Shown piece by piece: positions 48,044-58,264 of a stretch of DNA of 64,000 nucleotides. Within the stretch, counting starts at the first letter, position 1; each line of letters begins with the position of its first letter. Where the stretch lies: assembly GCA_963704545.1 (NCBI GenBank), contig OY969915.1:744001-808000 (forward strand), written 5' to 3'. Origin of the DNA: VRUE01 sp963704545 (GTDB lineage: Bacteria; Actinomycetota; Thermoleophilia; Solirubrobacterales; 70-9). The translations under genes and the position numbers were made by a program. A model generated the notes under the pieces. The model was not told the origin of the DNA, ran no database searches, and was given only the letters and a program-made list of their open reading frames with translations.

Positions 48044-48667
48044 TTACTTCCGCTTGCGCGGGAGCGTTCTGAAGACCACGTCCCAGATCGGCGACGAGAC
48101 GCCGTAGCCGAAGCGGTGGTCCTGGAAGTGGTGGCGCATGTGCTGCTCGCGCAGGCGCTTGCCGAGGTCCGACTTCGGCACGAAGTGGTGGACATAATAG
48201 TGCGTGTAGTCGTAGGCGAGGTAGCCGAAGATGAAGCCGCCGAAGAGCGGGTAGGCCGCGGGGGTGCCGAACACCAGGGTGAAGGCCGCGAAGAAGAGCA
48301 CGGCGAGCGGGATCGCCACCGCCGGTGGCATCACCAGGCGCAGCTTGTCGTTCGGGTGGTCGTGGTGGATTCCGTGGATGATGAAGTGCATGCGCCGACC
48401 GAAGGCGTTGTCGGGCTGCCAGTGGAAGACGAGGCGGTGCAGCCAGTACTCGGTCAGGGTCCAGATCGCGATCCCGCCGAGGCTCAGCCCGATCAGCCCG
48501 AGCGCTCCGTAGCCGCTGTCCGCGCCCAGCCACTCCATGGCGACGACGACCGGCACGAAGACGATCGCCGGGATCGACGGATGCACCCGGGAGAAGAAGT
48601 TGAGGAAGTCGCTGTCGAAGAGCTGCGGAGAGGCCGCGAGCTTGTCGGTCCTGCGAGGGGAGTCCAT
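48044..48667 (-). CDS. Fatty acid hydroxylase/sterol desaturase superfamily protein
   Basis: 207 residues, membrane di-iron protein with the histidine clusters HRLVFHW, HGIHHDHP, HYYVHH and HMRHHF. The length and four-histidine-box layout match fatty-acid 2-hydroxylases (FA2H-like). Likely hydroxylates a lipid acyl chain. The ATG is at 48667 with TACCAT (plus-strand 48677-48682) 9 nt upstream. The desaturase downstream probably belongs to the same transcript. Confidence 0.88.
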   Translation of the reverse strand: MDSPRRTDKLAASPQLFDSDFLNFFSRVHPSIPAIVFVPVVVAMEWLGADSGYGALGLIGLSLGGIAIWTLTEYWLHRLVFHWQPDNAFGRRMHFIIHGIHHDHPNDKLRLVMPPAVAIPLAVLFFAAFTLVFGTPAAYPLFGGFIFGYLAYDYTHYYVHHFVPKSDLGKRLREQHMRHHFQDHRFGYGVSSPIWDVVFRTLPRKRK

Positions 48668-48804
48668 CCAGAAGCCATGGTAGCGATGGCCATCGCTGGC
48701 TTCCGCAAGACGCGGGGAAGCTGTGACGAGACTGTGTCAAAGATGTGGCGCTTTGCGGAAATGAGGTTCGCGAGAGGCGCACGGCACTGGCAGTATCGGC
48801 CGCC

Positions 48805-48993
48805 GTGCCGCGCAAGCCCAAGCCACCGACCTGCGACGACTGCTACTTCCGCAAGAACATGCTCTGTGCCTTGGAGCTGGACGACCCCTGCGCGACCTTC
48901 CGACCGAATCGCCCGGAGGGACTCGTGCCGCCGAAGCAGCCCGTGCTCTTGATGCGGCCTCCGCGCTGGGCGTCGCAGACTCAGCCTGCTTGA
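48805..48993 (+). CDS. Small cysteine-containing protein of unknown function
   Basis: 62 residues from a GTG with TATCGG 5 nt upstream. Cysteines in CDDCYFRKNMLCALELDDPC suggest a metal-binding or redox site; the rest is proline- and arginine-rich with a disordered tail. No family is recognised. Expression is supported only by the promoter-like box and the clean N-terminus, so it could be spurious. Confidence 0.55.
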   Translation: MPRKPKPPTCDDCYFRKNMLCALELDDPCATFRPNRPEGLVPPKQPVLLMRPPRWASQTQPA

Positions 48994-49006
48994 CGGCGTC
49001 GGCGCG

Positions 49007-49094
49007 GCGGGTCCTGTCGCGGATTTGGTGCCACCACCCCTGCGGTAGCTAAAGCTTCCTCGGGGTGGTCCCCCAAATCCACGCCACCCCCCGC
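49007..49094 (+). repeat. Half copy D of the paired-hairpin element
   Basis: One hairpin unit without its inverted partner: GCGGGTCCTGTCGCGG at the left, GCCACCCCCCGC at the right end. Stem CGGATTTGG with CCAAATCC replaces CGGTTTTGG/CCAAAACC of copy B, and AGCTAAAGCT replaces CGCTAAAGCG. Both are paired changes. It stands 27 bases before the hsp20 start. Confidence 0.85.
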
Positions 49095-49108
49095 GAGACA
49101 CGTGTGGT

Positions 49109-49114
49109 TAGGCT
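49109..49114 (+). promoter_or_regulatory. Putative -10 box of hsp20
   Basis: TAGGCT lies 7 nt before the ATG of hsp20 with no ribosome site, as for the amidase gene at 58265. The -35 region falls in the end of the half element D. Confidence 0.4.
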
Positions 49115-49121
49115 TCAGCTG

Positions 49122-49517
49122 ATGCCGGAGCGCGATCTGTACGCCTGGGCGCGGACCACATACGTCTCTCGCCGGAGCAGAGGCTTTACGCCCAACGTGG
49201 ACGTCTACTACTGCGGGGAACCGCAGCAGGCCGTCGTGAAGGTTGACCTCTCGGGGGTGGAGCTGTCCGCTGTGGGGATAGAGATCTCGGGGCGGCAGCT
49301 GGCGATCGTCGGGGAACGGCCGGTGCAGGAGACCGAGGGGCGGGTCTACCAGCAGGTCGAGATTCCCTCGGGGCCGTTTCGGCGCATCGTCGAGCTCCAG
49401 GTCGACGTCGACGCGGAGCGGGCCAAGGCGACCTACGAGGACGGCGTGCTGCGGGTCGAGCTGCCGCTGCGCGACCCGGCCGAGAGCACTCGCCGGGTCC
49501 CGATCGGGAGGGACTAG
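49122..49517 (+). CDS. Small heat-shock protein (Hsp20/alpha-crystallin family)
   Basis: 131 residues. The alpha-crystallin domain reads VDVYYCGEPQQAVVKVDLSGVELSAVGIEISGRQLAIVGERP, ending YEDGVLRVELPLRD (the conserved GVL motif). It binds unfolding proteins to keep them soluble. The N-terminal arm (DLYAWARTTYVSRRSRG) is short and basic. Start chosen at the ATG 49122; the longer frame runs into the repeat D. lon follows 31 bases later, which makes a proteostasis pair. Confidence 0.92.
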   Translation: MPERDLYAWARTTYVSRRSRGFTPNVDVYYCGEPQQAVVKVDLSGVELSAVGIEISGRQLAIVGERPVQETEGRVYQQVEIPSGPFRRIVELQVDVDAERAKATYEDGVLRVELPLRDPAESTRRVPIGRD

Positions 49518-49548
49518 TGCCGGACCGTACTGACGAGAGGTGGCACTG

Positions 49549-51936
<2,388 letters not shown>

Positions 51937-51939
51937 CGC

Positions 51940-53481
51940 ATGGAGGCGGCCGGAGCGCTGGGCAGGGGGGGCTTGTCGACGTACCTCGAGGTGGCGAGGG
52001 GGGCGGTGCGCTCACGCTCGCGCACCTTCTGGATCGTCGCCGGGCTGACCGTCTTCGCGGCGGTCCTTCGCTTCGCCACCCTCGGCCTGCAGAGCTACCA
52101 CCACGACGAGATCGTCACCGCCAGCCGCATCCTGCGCGGCAGCTTCTGGCACGCGATGGACGCGGTCGGCTTCGGCGAGTCTGCTCCACCGCTCTACTAC
52201 GCCACGGCCTGGCTCTGGACCCAGGCGAGCGGGACCGGCGAGGTCGGCCTGCGCTCGTTTTCGGCCCTGGCCGGCGTCGCCACCGTTCCCGTCGCCTTCC
52301 TGCTCGGCGCCGAGCTGCGGGGGCGGGCCACCGGAATCGCCGCCGCGGCGCTGGTCGCGGTCAACCCGATGCTGGTCTGGTACTCGCAGGAGGCCCGCGC
52401 CTACGCCATGTTCGCGCTGCTCACCTCGCTCTCGCTGCTCTACTTCGTTCGCGGCCTCGAGCACGGGCGCCGCCGCGACCTCACGGCCTGGGGCCTGGTC
52501 TCCGGCCTTGCCTTGGCGACCCATTACTTCGCGATCTTCCCGATCGCCGCCGAGGCGGCCTGGCTGCTGTACCGCCGGCGCCGGGAGGCGGCCCGCGGTG
52601 CCGCCATCCTCGCCGCCTTCGGCCTTGCGCTGGCCCCGCTGGCGATTCACCAGATGTCCCTCGGCCACGCCGAGTGGATCGCGAACTTCACGCTCGGGCA
52701 CCGCCTCTGGGAGATGGGGGTGACCTTCACGGTCGGCGAGATCGGCGACGTCATCGCCCGCCCCGAGCGGCCGCTGCTGGCGCTGGTGCCGGTGGTCGCG
52801 ATCGCGATCTCGTGCTGCCTCCTCGCCCTGCGGGGAGATCGCGACGAGCGCCGTGCGACCCGGCCGCTGCTGGCGGTCGCGGCGGCAACCGTCGGGATCC
52901 CGCTCGCGATTGCCCTGGTCGACCCCGGCAAGGACTACGTCCTGGCCCGCAACTTGCTGCCGGCGCTGCTGCCGCTGCTGATCGTGGTCGCGATCGGCCT
53001 CACCCTGCGCCGCGCTCGCCGCGCCGGCGCTGTCGTCGGCGCCGTGCTGGTCGCCTACTCGCTCGGCTTCTCGGTCTGGGCCAGCCTCTCCCCGGCGCTG
53101 CAGCGCCCCGACTGGGAGGCCGTCGCCTCTGCCCTGGGCGAGCCGAGCACGCCGCGGGCGATGGTCACCTGGACGATCGGCGAGGCCCCACTGCGCTACT
53201 ACCTCTCGACCGGCTCCCTGCAGGCCCGCCCCTCCGAAGGCTTCAAGTGGTGGGTCGGAGAGGTCGACTTCATCTCCGACGGTCCCGCTCCGCCGCCCCC
53301 ACGGCGCCTGTTCGGTCCCGGCTTCAGGCAGGCGGGATACGAGCAGGTCGGGCGCCTCTACATACGTCGCTATGTCCGAACCGGGCCGGGGCTGGCGCCG
53401 CTGCGGTTGCGAGTAGCGCGGGAAGCCGAGCTTGGCTTCCGCACCAACGGGGTACTTCTCGACGGGATAGGCCCCAGCTGA
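51940..53481 (+). CDS. GT-C glycosyltransferase (PMT/ArnT-like), lipid-linked sugar donor type
   Basis: About 513 residues with about 10 membrane segments (first FWIVAGLTVFAAVLRFATLG). The catalytic loop carries GLQSYHHDEIVTASRIL, with the acidic HDE pattern of GT39/GT83 enzymes, and ESAPPLYYATAWLWTQ. Later segments include VLAFNP-like AALVAVNPMLVWYSQEARAYAMF, a hallmark of this group. It should transfer a sugar from a lipid carrier to protein or lipid outside the membrane. Starts 4 bases after the lon stop, so probably co-transcribed. It is a second member of the class next to the gene at 3222-4808. Confidence 0.88.
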   Translation: MEAAGALGRGGLSTYLEVARGAVRSRSRTFWIVAGLTVFAAVLRFATLGLQSYHHDEIVTASRILRGSFWHAMDAVGFGESAPPLYYATAWLWTQASGTGEVGLRSFSALAGVATVPVAFLLGAELRGRATGIAAAALVAVNPMLVWYSQEARAYAMFALLTSLSLLYFVRGLEHGRRRDLTAWGLVSGLALATHYFAIFPIAAEAAWLLYRRRREAARGAAILAAFGLALAPLAIHQMSLGHAEWIANFTLGHRLWEMGVTFTVGEIGDVIARPERPLLALVPVVAIAISCCLLALRGDRDERRATRPLLAVAAATVGIPLAIALVDPGKDYVLARNLLPALLPLLIVVAIGLTLRRARRAGAVVGAVLVAYSLGFSVWASLSPALQRPDWEAVASALGEPSTPRAMVTWTIGEAPLRYYLSTGSLQARPSEGFKWWVGEVDFISDGPAPPPPRRLFGPGFRQAGYEQVGRLYIRRYVRTGPGLAPLRLRVAREAELGFRTNGVLLDGIGPS

Positions 53482-53539
53482 CGGTTGAGATTCGAACGCA
53501 GTTATTCTGAGTGCCCCGGAGATTCCAGGAGGAGAAGAT

Positions 53540-53968
53540 ATGAGCAAGACAAAGACCAACCAGGCCGCCGATCTTTACTCGACCGCACGAGATAACCCCT
53601 ACGTTCAGCGCCTGATCGAGGACGAAGAACTGCGCGACAGCCTGAAGAAGGCCTTCGACGCGGCGCGTGGGGCCTACGGCCGCGCCACGGGCAACGGACA
53701 CGGCGCCGTCAAGGCGGTCACCAGCGACAAGAAGGTTCAGCGCGACCTGCGCGTCGCTGCCGAGAGCCTGCGCGACGCCTCCGAGCAGCTGCGGGCCCCG
53801 AAGAAGCGCAAGAAGGGCAAGCTCGGCCGCCTCGTCCTTCTCGCGTTGGTCGGCGCCGCGGTCGCCGTGGCGCTGAGCGAGGATGCTCGCAAGACCGTTC
53901 TGGACGCCCTCTTCGGCGCCGAGGAGGAGTTCGAGTACACCAGCACCACCTCGATCAACGGCTCCTGA
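53540..53968 (+). CDS. Small membrane-associated protein of unknown function
   Basis: 142 residues. Helical N-terminal part (ADLYSTARDNPYVQRLIEDEELRDSLKKAFDAARGAYG), a lysine-rich stretch (KKRKKGKLGRL), one membrane helix (VLLALVGAAVAVALS, about 99-113), and an acidic tail (AEEEFEYTSTTSINGS). AGGAGGAGA ends 5 nt before the ATG, an unusually strong ribosome site for this window, and TTATTCT upstream may be the -10 box. Function unknown; possibly envelope stress related. Confidence 0.75.
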   Translation: MSKTKTNQAADLYSTARDNPYVQRLIEDEELRDSLKKAFDAARGAYGRATGNGHGAVKAVTSDKKVQRDLRVAAESLRDASEQLRAPKKRKKGKLGRLVLLALVGAAVAVALSEDARKTVLDALFGAEEEFEYTSTTSINGS

Positions 53969-54006
53969 TTCGGCATCCCACCGGGCTTCCCGGCCGCGGT
54001 ACTCCA

Positions 54007-54012
54007 TAGACT
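54007..54012 (+). promoter_or_regulatory. Putative -10 box of the TetR-type gene
   Basis: TAGACT lies 7 nt before the GTG start; no ribosome site. Confidence 0.4.
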
Positions 54013-54019
54013 GAGCCAA

Positions 54020-54628
54020 GTGGAGGCTGCAACCAAAGAACGCGAGCTCAGTGGCGACAAGGCGCAGCGCATCATCGATGCGATGCGCGTCAGCGTTGCC
54101 AAGCGCGGTGCCGCGGGCTCGACCTTCGAGCACGTCGCCCGCGAGGCTGGCGTCAGCCGCGGCCTGCTCCACTACTACTTCGGGACCAAGGAGCGGCTGC
54201 TGGTGGAGGTGGTGCGGCGCGACGCCGAGATCCGGATCGCCCGGCTCGACGAGCCCCTGGCAAAGGCGGAGACCGTCGACGACGTGATCGACGTCCTCGT
54301 CGCCAGCCTCATGGACCTGATCGAGAACGAGCCGGCCTTCTTCCTCCTCCTCTACGAGCTCTTCAGCGCCGGCCGCCGCAACCCTGAGATCCAGCACGAG
54401 GTCGGCCAGCTCTTCGAGCTGACCCGCTCCCACGTGGCAGAGGTGCTCAAGGCGAAGGAGCGCGAGGGAGTGCTCAGCCTCCGCTTCGATGCCGAGGCGA
54501 TCGTCTCCTACCTCTTCGCGGTCGGCGACGGTTTCGCCCTGCAGGCACTCTCGGACCCGAGCCGGGACAACAACGGCGCCCTGGCCGCCGGCGCAGCCTC
54601 GGCGCGCTACCTGCTGGTCAGCGCGTAA
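54020..54628 (+). CDS. TetR family transcriptional regulator
   Basis: 202 residues. N-terminal HTH in AQRIIDAMRVSVAKRGAAGSTFEHVAREAGVSRGLLHYYFGTKERLL (about 15-60) with the GVSRGLLHYYFGTKE recognition helix. The C-terminal ligand-binding domain is all-helical (EPLAKAETVDDVIDVLVASLMDLIE). TetR genes often sit next to an MMPL exporter that they control; here one lies at 56052, but a P-loop ATPase gene intervenes. Ligand unknown. Confidence 0.92.
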   Translation: MEAATKERELSGDKAQRIIDAMRVSVAKRGAAGSTFEHVAREAGVSRGLLHYYFGTKERLLVEVVRRDAEIRIARLDEPLAKAETVDDVIDVLVASLMDLIENEPAFFLLLYELFSAGRRNPEIQHEVGQLFELTRSHVAEVLKAKEREGVLSLRFDAEAIVSYLFAVGDGFALQALSDPSRDNNGALAAGAASARYLLVSA

Positions 54629-54710
54629 ACGCGGCGTCTCCGACGCGAAGCAACCAACGGGTAGGCGCCAGTCAGGCTGTGCCGGAGTCTTTTGCTCGGT
54701 TTTGCACATC

Positions 54711-54757
54711 TAACAGACATTCCTTTAGAATGGCAGAATCTAAAGAGGTCTCTGTTA
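54711..54757 (+). promoter_or_regulatory. Promoter and operator-like repeat of the P-loop ATPase gene
   Basis: TAACAGA (54711-54717) and TCTGTTA (54751-54757) form an inverted repeat that spans the start codon, and TTTAGAAT (around 54724) is a near-consensus -10 box. AAGAGG before the ATG is a ribosome site. The local A+T content is much higher than elsewhere in the window. Confidence 0.5.
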
Positions 54758-55995
54758 TGAGTGAAGCTTTGAGAAAGAACCCATTCCGCCCAGGTGTGGG
54801 CACGCGACCGCTGCACCTGGCGGGCCGCGATCAGCCAATGCGCCGGTTCGGGGCAATGCTTCGAGCTGCCCCGGAGCAGCCGGCAAACATGCGCTTGACG
54901 GGTCTTCGCGGAGTTGGCAAGACCGTCTTGCTCGGCGAGTTTCAAGCAATCGCGGAGAACGGCGATTGGGCGAGTGCTGTTCTCGAGTTTCAGCCCGGCC
55001 ACAACCAAGAGGATTCGATGGTCACAGCGCTAACGAACATTGCGCAGGACTCAAAACTGAGGCTTTCACGAGTCGAGCGAATAAAGAGTGCCGTCGGCAA
55101 TGCGGCTCGCAGGGCTGGGACCCTTGGCCTTGGCTGGAATGAATTCACCTACGACCCGATGGTCGAGCAACAGCGCGAAGACGTTACGCGCGCCCTTTTC
55201 GAGGTCGTTGAGATGGCCGTTGAGAAGGGGCGAGCCGGTTTTGTGCTGCTTTTGGACGAGGCTCAGGTCATCCGGGATGAGACGAAGCGCGATGGCGAAC
55301 ACCCGTTGTCGCTGCTGATCTCCTCAATCGTCGCCCTGCAGCGGAGAGAGATCCCGTTGGGTCTTGTGCTGTGCGGTCTTCCGACCCTCACTGGAAACCT
55401 TCTCAAGGCACGCTCGTATACCGAGCGCATGTTTAGGGGAGAGGAGATCGGGTCTCTGGGTGAGGAGGATGCGAGGGAGGCGTTCGAGCAGCCCTTGTCC
55501 GAGACCGGTGGACTGGTCTCTGCGGAAGCCGATCTCGTCAGTCAGGTGGTAGAGGAGGTCGAGGGCTATCCGTATTTCATTCAGCTTTGGGGCGCGGAGC
55601 TGTGGGATGCAGCGGAGATCGCTGGAGTGGATCGCCTGACGTCCGAGCTTCTCGGGGTGGCGCGCCAAGACATCTATCGACGTTTGGACCTCGACTTCTA
55701 CAACCCGCGCATAGAAACCTTGACGCCAGCCGAGCAGGACGTCTTGCTTGGAACGGCCGATGCAGAGTATCCACCGCTCGTGGTGTCGAAGCTGAACGAC
55801 GCGATCAACAAGACCCCAGCCAACGTCAATGTTCTACTCGGGCGTTTGGTGGATGCAGGCGTGCTCTATCGGCTTCGCAAGGGAGAGTACGACTACACGG
55901 CTCCTCGATTCCGGGACTATCTTCTCCGGCGCGCAGAGGAGGCTCGGAAGCGAGCGAGGGTACCCCACGTCGGGGTTGAAAGAACGCTTTTTTAG
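54757..55995 (+). CDS. P-loop ATPase (ORC/AAA_16-like) in a lower-GC segment
   Basis: 412 residues. NTPase domain with Walker A LRGVGKTVLLGEF (about 52-58) and Walker B FVLLLDEAQVIRDE. Around them: NPFRPGVGTRPLHLAGRDQPMRRF (an N-terminal linker typical of archaeal/Orc-like ATPases) and LSLLISSIVALQRREIPLGLVLCGLP (sensor-type strand). The C-terminus contains a winged-helix-like part (LTPAEQDVLLGTADAEYPPLVVSKLNDAINKTPANVNVLLGRLVDAGVLYR). Codon usage is less GC-biased than in the neighbours, which suggests recent transfer. Cytoplasmic; partner or role unknown, possibly defence or replication control. Confidence 0.8.
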   Translation: MSEALRKNPFRPGVGTRPLHLAGRDQPMRRFGAMLRAAPEQPANMRLTGLRGVGKTVLLGEFQAIAENGDWASAVLEFQPGHNQEDSMVTALTNIAQDSKLRLSRVERIKSAVGNAARRAGTLGLGWNEFTYDPMVEQQREDVTRALFEVVEMAVEKGRAGFVLLLDEAQVIRDETKRDGEHPLSLLISSIVALQRREIPLGLVLCGLPTLTGNLLKARSYTERMFRGEEIGSLGEEDAREAFEQPLSETGGLVSAEADLVSQVVEEVEGYPYFIQLWGAELWDAAEIAGVDRLTSELLGVARQDIYRRLDLDFYNPRIETLTPAEQDVLLGTADAEYPPLVVSKLNDAINKTPANVNVLLGRLVDAGVLYRLRKGEYDYTAPRFRDYLLRRAEEARKRARVPHVGVERTLF

Positions 55996-56051
55996 GGTGA
56001 CCGCACTCACAGACGGCTGGCCTTACGTTCGAAAAGCTGGCTGCCCAGCCA

Positions 56052-58250
56052 ATGCACGACTTCATGGTCAAGCTCGCAGGGTTCCTCGGCCGCCGCCGCC
56101 GGCTGGTCCTGTTCGCCTGGATCGGCGTCGTCGCGCTGGCGCTGCCGTTCGCCATGAACCAGACCGACCACCTCACCGGCGGCGGCTTCGACGTGCCGGG
56201 AAGCCAGTCGAAGGCGGTGAGCGACTCGCTCCAGCGCGACTTCGCGCAGGAGACCGGCGGCATCACCGTGCTGCTGCGGGCCGAGCCGGGTGCCGGTGCG
56301 GCTGCAGAAGCAGCGGCGATCGGCCGGGTCCGCCACGCCGTCGCCGGCCTCGACGAAGCGACGCTTCCCGCTGCGGCGGTTCGCCGGGCTGAGCTGACGC
56401 TTCGGAGGACCGGCTCCGCCTTGCTCCCCCTGCGCAGCGAACAGTCGGCCGACCGACAGACCGACTCGGCCACGATCCTGCGCGAAGACCTCGACCTCGG
56501 CGTCGCCGAGGGAGGCCTGACCACCTACCTGGCCGGGCAGCCGACCGTCTGGGCCGGCCTGCAGGAGCTCTCCAAGGAAGACCTATCCAAAGCCGAGGCG
56601 GGCGGCTTCCCGATCGTCGCCCTGATCCTCCTTGTCGTCTTCGGCTCGCTCGCGGCGGCGGCTCTACCGCTGGCTCTCGGCTTCGTCAGCGTGATCGTCA
56701 CCGGCGCCCTCATCTACTTCCTCTCGCTCAAGATGAGCACCTCGGTCTTCGTCACCAACATGGCCTCGATGATCGGGATCGGGGTCGCGATCGACTACTC
56801 GCTCTTCATCCTCGCCCGCTACCGCGAGGAGCGGGCGAAGGGACGCGACCCCGATGCCGCGCGCTCGGAGGCGCTCGCCACCTCCGGCCTGGCGGTGACC
56901 TTCTCCGGCCTCGCCGTGATCGTCTCGCTGGCGGGGCTGTGGATGGTCGACAACCAGGCCCTGCGCTCGATGGCGCTGGGGGCGATGACCGTCGTCGCGG
57001 TCTCGATCCTCACCGCGACCACCCTGCTCCCCGTCCTGATCGCGATGCTCGGTGACCGGGTGATGCCGGGTGGCATCGTCGCCAAGGTGCTGGGGGTCTT
57101 CCGCCGGCGCGGCGAGCGTCCCGACCGCGAGGCGTTCTGGGTGCGGTGGACAAATCGCGTGATGGCGCACCCGTGGGCTGCCGTGATCGGCGTCTCCGCC
57201 GTTCTGCTGACGCTGGCGGCGCCGCTGCTCTCGGTCGAGACCGGCACGGGCGCGCTCGAGCAGTTCCCGAAGGAGAGCGACGTGCGGGTCGGCAACGAGC
57301 TGGTCGCCGAGCAGCTCGGCGGCGCCGCCGATCCGGTCCAGGTCGTCGCCTCCTTCGATGACCCGAACCCGAGCCGCGCCGATCGCGTCGCCGTCCTGTC
57401 CTTCTCGCACACCCTTGTCGCGACGCCGGGCATCGCCAGCGTCGCCCCGCCGGTGTACGCCGGTGGCGACGTCCTGGTCCAGGCGACCCCGAGCGCCCCC
57501 AGCGAGTCCGAGGCGACCCGAGCCCTGATCGGGCGGCTGCGGGACACGATCGTGCCGGCCACCGCACTGAGCCAGGTCGCCACCGTCGACGTCGGCGGCG
57601 AGACCGCCCGCAGCAACGACGCACGGGCCCAGGTCAACGGCTCGATGTGGAAGATCGTGCTCTTCGTCCTGGCGCTCAGCTTCCTCGTCCTGGTCGTGAT
57701 GCTGCGCTCGCTGCTGCTGCCGCTGAAGGCGGTGCTGATGAACCTGCTCTCGATCGGCGCGGCGTTCGGAGTCCTCGTCGCGATCTTCCAGTGGGGCTGG
57801 CTCGACGGCCTGCTGGGCTTCGAAAGCCTGGGGGCGCTGGACACGATCAACGTGCCGCTGATCTTCGCCATCGTCTTCGGCCTCTCGATGGACTACGAGG
57901 TCTTCCTGATGTCGCGCATGCGCGAGCGCTACCTCGAGCACGGCGACAACGAGCGCGCCGTCGCCGAAGGGCTGGCGACCAGCGCCCGCACGATCTCCTC
58001 GGCCGCAGCGATCATGACCGCGGTCTTCGGCGTCTTCGTCCTCACCGGCGTGCCCTCGATCAAGGAGCTGGGGATGGGTTGCGCGGTGGCGATAGCCCTC
58101 GACGCGACCCTGGTCCGGCTGATCCTCGTCCCCGCGGCGATGAAGCTGCTGGGCGCCTGGAACTGGTGGATGCCGTCCTGGCTGGACCGCGCCCTGCCCG
58201 ACCTCAGCTTCGAGGGCGGCGGCCGCGAGCCCGAGCCCGAGCTGACCTGA
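56052..58250 (+). CDS. MMPL-family RND transporter
   Basis: 732 residues. First helix RRLVLFAWIGVVALALPFAM, a large extracytoplasmic loop, then the transmembrane core with DYSLFILARYREERAKG (the proton-relay region with GVAIDYS) and a second half that repeats it (FGLSMDYEVFLMSRMRERYLEHG). The two-fold repeat and GxxxDYxxFL motif define the MMPL/RND hydrophobe exporter class. In actinobacteria these export lipids or complex hydrophobic molecules to the envelope. Start is the ATG at 56052; an ATG at 56064 is also possible. It is likely regulated by the TetR protein at 54020. Confidence 0.93.
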   Translation: MHDFMVKLAGFLGRRRRLVLFAWIGVVALALPFAMNQTDHLTGGGFDVPGSQSKAVSDSLQRDFAQETGGITVLLRAEPGAGAAAEAAAIGRVRHAVAGLDEATLPAAAVRRAELTLRRTGSALLPLRSEQSADRQTDSATILREDLDLGVAEGGLTTYLAGQPTVWAGLQELSKEDLSKAEAGGFPIVALILLVVFGSLAAAALPLALGFVSVIVTGALIYFLSLKMSTSVFVTNMASMIGIGVAIDYSLFILARYREERAKGRDPDAARSEALATSGLAVTFSGLAVIVSLAGLWMVDNQALRSMALGAMTVVAVSILTATTLLPVLIAMLGDRVMPGGIVAKVLGVFRRRGERPDREAFWVRWTNRVMAHPWAAVIGVSAVLLTLAAPLLSVETGTGALEQFPKESDVRVGNELVAEQLGGAADPVQVVASFDDPNPSRADRVAVLSFSHTLVATPGIASVAPPVYAGGDVLVQATPSAPSESEATRALIGRLRDTIVPATALSQVATVDVGGETARSNDARAQVNGSMWKIVLFVLALSFLVLVVMLRSLLLPLKAVLMNLLSIGAAFGVLVAIFQWGWLDGLLGFESLGALDTINVPLIFAIVFGLSMDYEVFLMSRMRERYLEHGDNERAVAEGLATSARTISSAAAIMTAVFGVFVLTGVPSIKELGMGCAVAIALDATLVRLILVPAAMKLLGAWNWWMPSWLDRALPDLSFEGGGREPEPELT

Positions 58251-58251
58251 A

Positions 58252-58257
58252 TAGGCT
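58252..58257 (+). promoter_or_regulatory. Putative -10 box of the amidase gene
   Basis: TAGGCT starts 2 bases after the stop codon of the MMPL gene and lies 7 nt before the ATG, a leaderless layout. Confidence 0.4.
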
Positions 58258-58264
58258 TGCGCCC

